Of a stretch of 45,879 bases of DNA, positions 41,667 through 45,879 are shown in pieces. Source of the stretch: Desulfovibrio sp. (GTDB taxonomy: Bacteria > Desulfobacterota > Desulfovibrionia > Desulfovibrionales > Desulfovibrionaceae); contig JAFTCE010000019.1 in NCBI GenBank assembly GCA_017454855.1, forward strand, positions 1 to 45,879. The letters run 5' to 3'. Numbering within the stretch: position 1 is the first letter of the stretch; every line of letters starts with the position of its first letter. Under the pieces are notes generated by a model. The model ran no database searches and was not told the origin of the DNA. It saw only the letters and a program-made list of their open reading frames with translations. Both the position numbers and the translations under genes were made by a program.

Positions 41667-42314
41667 CTATCCGAAACTTTCCTCCCACGTCCAGGCTTGC
41701 CGCGGCTGCTGGTACAGGTTCCAAAAGACATCGGCAATGCGTTCCGGGTCGCCTTGGCTGGCTTCCACGGCCTTCTTGACCAGCACGCTGGCGATATGCA
41801 CGTTGTCCTGTGCCAGATCGGGAAAAAGCGCCTGGCACAGGCAGCGAATCCCGGCCTTAGCCATGCTGAGAACCAAAAATTCCCTGGAAGGGAACAGCGC
41901 GAAGCCGCTGCCGGTCAGCAGGATGGTGCCAGACCGGCGTTGCCGCATGTGGGGCATGACCGCCTTAACAGCCACCAGCGCCCCGATGATGTCTACCTGC
42001 ATGTCCTCGGCGAGACTGTCCGCAGTGGCATCCTCAAGGCATTGCGGTCGCAATACGGCGGCATTGTAGTGCAAGACTTCAATCTCTGTGCCCCAACGTT
42101 CCATCAGGGCGGCTATTTGACCGTTGTCGGCGGCGTCAAGAACGGCAATGACGGCATCCATGCCAGTACACTCGCGAATTTCCCGGGCCATGCTGTCCAA
42201 CCTCTTGGCGTTGCGGGCGGCCAGAAGAGGCTGAAAGCCTTCCCTGGCAAAACGCAAGGCCGTCTGTAAACCAATGCCAGGCCCTGTGCCAATGCTGCAA
42301 AAGAGTTTTGCCAT
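41667..42314 (-). CDS. Short-chain dehydrogenase-like protein
   Basis: The 215-aa product has the Rossmann start SIGTGPGIGLQTAL, the YNAAVL strand (for NNAG) and TGSGFALFP. The usual YxxxK active site is not kept: the segment reads LVLSMAKAG, with Lys present but Leu where Tyr should be. Either catalysis differs or the protein is a binding variant. It sits between the two FMN reductase genes on the same strand. Confidence 0.9.
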   Translation of the reverse strand: MAKLFCSIGTGPGIGLQTALRFAREGFQPLLAARNAKRLDSMAREIRECTGMDAVIAVLDAADNGQIAALMERWGTEIEVLHYNAAVLRPQCLEDATADSLAEDMQVDIIGALVAVKAVMPHMRQRRSGTILLTGSGFALFPSREFLVLSMAKAGIRCLCQALFPDLAQDNVHIASVLVKKAVEASQGDPERIADVFWNLYQQPRQAWTWEESFG

Positions 42315-42347
42315 ACAGTTCTCCCCTAGATCGTATTGTGGCCTCCG

Positions 42348-42989
42348 CTACGACACCAGTCTTTGTCCCAGCGCCCGAGCGTCCTTCAATTCCTGCTGAA
42401 AAACGGTATTGTGCCGCTGGCGTTTGGCCTGTTCATCCCACATGTCCGTATCATATTGGGAATAATCCTCAAATTGCAGCGTATCGCAGCTGAGCAGCAC
42501 TTCGCAGGGGCCGAACTGGCGCTCCATAAGGCGCTTCGCCGTGGCTACGATATGGTCTTTGCCGTAGACCGCCATCTCCTCTTGCTTGACATTCATGGTA
42601 TAGACCAGCGCCGTGGCTTTTTTGCGCGGAGAAAGCGGTGGCTTGACGTTGGAATACAAGAGATACTGGAACCAGAGGCGCTCCTCAAAGGCGCGCATGA
42701 AGGCCGATTCCGCACAGATATAAAAGGGGGTGCCGAGTACCAGCACATCCGCCGCATGGGCCTTGTCCAGCACGGGGCGCAGGTCGTCCTTGAGAACACA
42801 GCGCCCGTAGGACGGGCCGCCAATTTTTTTGCAGGAAAAACAGCTCACGCATCCCGTGTATTTCAAATCGCGCAGATGGACAAGTTCCGCTTCCGCGCCT
42901 TTCTCCTGTGCGCCAGCCACAACCTGCTCCAGCAGTTGCGCCGTATTCCACTTCTTTCTGGGACTTCCATTGATCGCCAGCAGTTTCAT
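42348..42989 (-). CDS. Flavodoxin-like NAD(P)H-dependent FMN reductase 2
   Basis: The start at 42989 is chosen for GGAGGGGAG upstream and for the family N-terminus MKLLAINGSPRKK. The 213-aa product is a paralogue of the protein at 40881-41537, with CVSCFSCKK, DDLRPVLDKA and GTPFYICAESAFMRAFEER. Confidence 0.92.
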   Translation of the reverse strand: MKLLAINGSPRKKWNTAQLLEQVVAGAQEKGAEAELVHLRDLKYTGCVSCFSCKKIGGPSYGRCVLKDDLRPVLDKAHAADVLVLGTPFYICAESAFMRAFEERLWFQYLLYSNVKPPLSPRKKATALVYTMNVKQEEMAVYGKDHIVATAKRLMERQFGPCEVLLSCDTLQFEDYSQYDTDMWDEQAKRQRHNTVFQQELKDARALGQRLVS

Positions 42990-43092
42990 TCTCCCCTCCA
43001 GTGTCACTGAAACGCTAATTTACCTGATGGATGTTTCGTGCGAGACGGCTTGCGTAACGTCTGCCCATGCTTGCGTTCTCCATTGTCAAGCC

Positions 43093-43413
43093 CTACCCTT
43101 CCGCTGAAAGTGTCTTCAGGATTGCGGGCGTCATGGGCAAGTCGGTAAAATTGGCAATGTCCGCCACAAGCTCCCTGGTGCAGGCTGCGGTAAACGCAGC
43201 CTTCACGGCTGCCTCGTCAGAAAACACGCATTCGCAGATGCATACCGTCCCCTTGCGGCTGTCTTGCAGGGCAGGGAAGAACACCCTGGCATCCAGCAGG
43301 CCGTACGGAGTCCATTCCCGTTTGGCCTTGGGCATATGCGTGTTGCAGTAATACTCACGGTCAAAACGATCTGCAGATGTGCCTTCATAACGCAAGATGA
43401 CTGTCACAGACAT
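43093..43413 (-). CDS. EthD-domain protein
   Basis: The start at 43413 follows GGAGG. The 106-aa product is a ferredoxin-like alpha/beta barrel of the EthD type: VILRYEG at the start, FDREYYCNTHMPKAK, and a conserved helix before the C-terminal DLPM. EthD-like proteins act on or bind hydrophobic or quinone-like compounds, mostly undefined. Confidence 0.85.
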   Translation of the reverse strand: MSVTVILRYEGTSADRFDREYYCNTHMPKAKREWTPYGLLDARVFFPALQDSRKGTVCICECVFSDEAAVKAAFTAACTRELVADIANFTDLPMTPAILKTLSAEG

Positions 43414-43461
43414 GCTCTTTCCTCCATGATTTGCCAGCAATCGCGTTTGCAAGCATCTCCT

Positions 43462-43758
43462 CTACAAGGCTACCTGTGCTGTCGCTATACTTGAAGCATC
43501 GTACAGCGGCATGTATTTTTCCACAATAGCAGCATGCTGCGGATGGTTGATGAACGCATCCCACGCGGCCTTGTCCACAAAGTCCGCTGTCAGGACAATG
43601 TCTATTTTCTTGTTGAACCAGCCGAGATTTCTTTGCACCACAAGCCCGCTCATGCCGGAAATTTTGCCTTCAAATGTCTGAAGTTCCGCAATAGCCTCAT
43701 CGACAACATGTGCCTCGACATTCGGCTTCATGGAAGCCATAAAAATGTGCCGTATCAT
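43462..43758 (-). CDS. Dabb (stress-responsive A/B barrel) protein
   Basis: The start at 43758 gives MIRHIFMASMKPNV after a GGGGGGAA site. The 98-aa product shows the Dabb layout: HIF strand, a helix AIAELQTFEGKI, LGWFNKKIDIVLTADF, and the YMPLY end. Small dimeric barrel. It is the first gene of the minus-strand run and is divergent to the TetR gene. Confidence 0.88.
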   Translation of the reverse strand: MIRHIFMASMKPNVEAHVVDEAIAELQTFEGKISGMSGLVVQRNLGWFNKKIDIVLTADFVDKAAWDAFINHPQHAAIVEKYMPLYDASSIATAQVAL

Positions 43759-43951
43759 GCTGTGTTCCCCCCATGTAGATGACCTCTGCACATCCCCGTT
43801 GCCACAGAGATCATTGACAACATTGTGCAACGGCGGTTACCTCTCCAAGAGAATAGATACCGAAAGAATGCCCTCGCGACAACGGACTGACGGCGATTGG
43901 TCGTAGCATAAGCAACGCTTTTGCCCCAAAAGTAGCTTAACGGAGAAAACA

Positions 43952-44530
43952 ATGACAAAAACGGTTCGTGAGGATCTGCGCGTCAAAAAAACGCTGTCGT
44001 CCATTGACAAATCCTTCCGCGAACTCGTTCTAGAAAGGGAGTATGAGCAAATTACCGTGAGCGAAATCTGCAAACGGGCCGTAATCAACAAAAAAACTTT
44101 TTACGCCCATTTTCACTGCCTGGACGATTTGCTACGCCACACGCTGGAAGACATCGCCAAAGGGTATATCGCCCGCATTGCCCGCTTTTCGTTGCCAGAA
44201 GACCTCCTCAACATCCACCGAGAATTTTTCCTGTACTCCATCGAACAGGGGGAATTCTATGAAAAACTGGTCTGCAGCAGGGCCTATCAACACATTGCCA
44301 GAACCCTGCTCGGCAAACTTGTCAAAACAGCGTGGCAGGATTCGCCATGGTTCAACAGTCTTGACGCTGAAACGCAAAACATGCTGCTCTGCTTCCTGCA
44401 CAGCGCAGGGGCCGACATGTACAGACAATGGATCGCGGACGGCAAGGGCATGCCCTTGGAAGACGCCATAGCCATCAGCGGAACCCTGCTGTGCAAAGGC
44501 GTGGACGGGATAGCCAAAACCAGATCGTGA
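43952..44530 (+). CDS. TetR-family transcriptional regulator
   Basis: The 192-aa product has an N-terminal TetR DNA-binding domain (ITVSEICKRAVINKKTFYAHF, then DDLLRHTLED) and a helical ligand domain. Ribosome site GGAGAAA before 43952. It is divergent to the Dabb gene (about 190 bp between), so it is the likely regulator of the minus-strand redox run and perhaps of the alcohol dehydrogenase downstream. Confidence 0.95.
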   Translation: MTKTVREDLRVKKTLSSIDKSFRELVLEREYEQITVSEICKRAVINKKTFYAHFHCLDDLLRHTLEDIAKGYIARIARFSLPEDLLNIHREFFLYSIEQGEFYEKLVCSRAYQHIARTLLGKLVKTAWQDSPWFNSLDAETQNMLLCFLHSAGADMYRQWIADGKGMPLEDAIAISGTLLCKGVDGIAKTRS

Positions 44531-44706
44531 CACAAAAGCGAAGGTTGCCTTTCAGGAACGCAGGCAACATACGCAACGTTATTGCCAAAACTGTTGCCTA
44601 TGCCACAGCACAAAAACTTCCGACCATTGCCGACAAACGACAAAGGTGTATGCTCGTAAAAGAATTTCCTGTCTCCCCTCAACCCATCGACAAGGAGCAT
44701 GCGCCC

Positions 44707-45879
44707 ATGCAAGCGAATTTTGAATACCATGTGCCCACACACATCTATTTTGGTCACGCACAGTTGGAAAAACTGGGAACGGAGCTGCTGCGGCACGGCA
44801 GCAAGGTTTTGCTCATCTACGGCAGCGAACGCCTCAAAACAACCCCCTTGTACCAGACCATTCAAGAGCAGGCCAAGGCAGCGGGCCTTGCGCTTTTCGA
44901 AATGGGCGGTGTTGAACCCAATCCCCGCCATACGACTGTGAACCGCGCTGCTGCACTCTGCAAGCGGGAAGGCATTGAGGTCCTCCTGGCCGTGGGGGGC
45001 GGCAGCGTTGTGGACTGCGCCAAGCTTGTGAGTCCCTCGGTCTTTTATGAAGGTGACTGCTGGGATTTCCTGTCCGGCAAGGCCACGATGCAGCAATTCC
45101 TCCCCATCGTGACCATTCCCACCATCTCCGGCACGGGTACGGACATGGACGCGTACGGCATTGTCAGCAATGCGGCGACGCAGGACAAGACCCCCTTCTA
45201 CCACCCTTCGCTCTACCCTGCTGCATCCTTCCTGGATCCCACCCAAACCCGCACCGTCAGCCCCTTCCAAACAGCTTGCGGGGCCATTGATGCCTTCAGT
45301 CACTATCTCGAAGTTTACTTCATGCGTCCCAATCTCTACGTGCTGGAACGCTGCATGGAAGGCTTCCTGAAGACACTTTTACACTTCATCCCCATTGTCA
45401 TGCACAATCCCCAAGATGACGACGCACGGGCCAACATCATGTGGGCGTCCTCCTGGGCGCTGTCCGGCTTTACCTATGGCCCGACGCAGGGCGTCCCCTT
45501 TATGTGTCACTGGATTGAGGACGAAGTTTCGGCAAAATACGATATCACCCACGGCCTGGGCCTGGCCATCATCCTGCCACACTACCTGGAATATTGCTTG
45601 CACGAAGCATCTGCACCCCTGTACCATGAATTTGGGGTCAATGTTCTGGGCCTCTCTCCCGATCTTGCCCCCCTGGAGGTCGGTCGTCAGAGCATCGCCG
45701 CACTGCGCAGGCTGTTTTTCGAGGTCTGCGGCCTGCCCTCCCGCTTGCGCGATTGCGGCATTGCCAACACGGACAAGTTCGAAGAAATGGCGCGCATTGC
45801 CTGCCGCAACGGCGTGATGCACGGCTTTGTGACTCTCAACCAGCAGGATGTCATCCGCATTCTGACGGCCAGCCTGTAA
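44707..45879 (+). CDS. Iron-containing alcohol dehydrogenase (YqhD/BdhA-like)
   Basis: The start at 44707 is chosen for AAGGAG upstream. The 390-aa product has GGGSVVDCAK (NAD(P) loop), PTISGTGTDMD, the metal-binding region DAFSHYLE, and THGLGLAIILPHYLEY. The NADPH-type layout resembles YqhD and butanol dehydrogenases, which reduce short aldehydes. Its stop codon is the last three bases of the window. With the neighbouring flavin enzymes it fits a reactive-carbonyl or electrophile response. Confidence 0.95.
   Translation: MQANFEYHVPTHIYFGHAQLEKLGTELLRHGSKVLLIYGSERLKTTPLYQTIQEQAKAAGLALFEMGGVEPNPRHTTVNRAAALCKREGIEVLLAVGGGSVVDCAKLVSPSVFYEGDCWDFLSGKATMQQFLPIVTIPTISGTGTDMDAYGIVSNAATQDKTPFYHPSLYPAASFLDPTQTRTVSPFQTACGAIDAFSHYLEVYFMRPNLYVLERCMEGFLKTLLHFIPIVMHNPQDDDARANIMWASSWALSGFTYGPTQGVPFMCHWIEDEVSAKYDITHGLGLAIILPHYLEYCLHEASAPLYHEFGVNVLGLSPDLAPLEVGRQSIAALRRLFFEVCGLPSRLRDCGIANTDKFEEMARIACRNGVMHGFVTLNQQDVIRILTASL

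Overview
The window looks like chromosome of a sulfate-reducing member of the Desulfovibrionaceae. The main reason is a complete hdrCBA-flx operon (soluble heterodisulfide-reductase subunits plus the FlxABCD NADH-oxidising module), the arrangement known from Desulfovibrio. Supporting signs are AAGGAGG-type ribosome sites, a GC-rich core and AT-rich accessory patches. The species cannot be named from this sequence.

Layout. 1-2110 is an AT-rich accessory patch. It holds the end of a CRISPR array (36-bp repeat, no cas genes in view), a second copy of the array end, small membrane-peptide genes behind each copy, a tnpB relic, a lipoprotein gene and a lone decayed repeat. 2281-11555 holds genes with no standard name that I read as one candidate system: a PD-(D/E)XK-like protein with a glycine-zipper tail, a DUF3800-like protein with a helical-repeat C-terminus on the minus strand, and a plus-strand operon encoding a YkvA-type membrane protein, an unknown protein, a sigma/HTH-like protein, a zinc-finger anti-sigma-like protein with a possible MazF-like domain, and a Lon-type protease domain fused to helical repeats. 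11632-20485 is energy metabolism (ferredoxin-nitroreductase, hdrCBA, fused flxD-flxC, flxB, flxA, a tandem HdeA-like periplasmic protein). 20786-26295 is the rod-shape cluster mreB-mreC-mreD-mrdA-rodA. It is followed by a stand-alone umuC.

27700-38100 is a second accessory region. It contains a 62-bp tandem repeat, a coiled-coil lipoprotein, a sulfatase-modifying-factor-like secreted protein, a large AIDA-repeat/RTX-like surface protein, a SWIM zinc-finger protein, three tandem 416-bp units each encoding a 22-aa Ibs-like hydrophobic peptide behind its own promoter, a decayed ankyrin gene and a frameshifted HigB/HigA toxin-antitoxin pair. A tRNA-Ala(CGC) gene lies at 38123-38198. From there to the end is a flavin/redox and electrophile-handling island: HxlR regulator, old-yellow-enzyme, alpha/beta hydrolase, two flavodoxin-like FMN reductases, an SDR, EthD and Dabb proteins, a TetR regulator and an iron alcohol dehydrogenase.

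How the parts may work together. HdrABC-Flx is expected to link NADH oxidation to ferredoxin and thiol-disulfide (DsrC-type) reduction by electron bifurcation. The most interesting unit is the sigma / zinc-finger / Lon operon. Its logic resembles the CRISPR-linked CalpS-CalpT-CalpL protease cascade, but no SAVED or CARF sensor is visible and the protease instead carries a helical-repeat module shared with the neighbouring DUF3800-like protein. The three peptide units look like a type I toxin array, although no antisense promoter could be recognised. All function calls are by reading the sequence; no database search was run.
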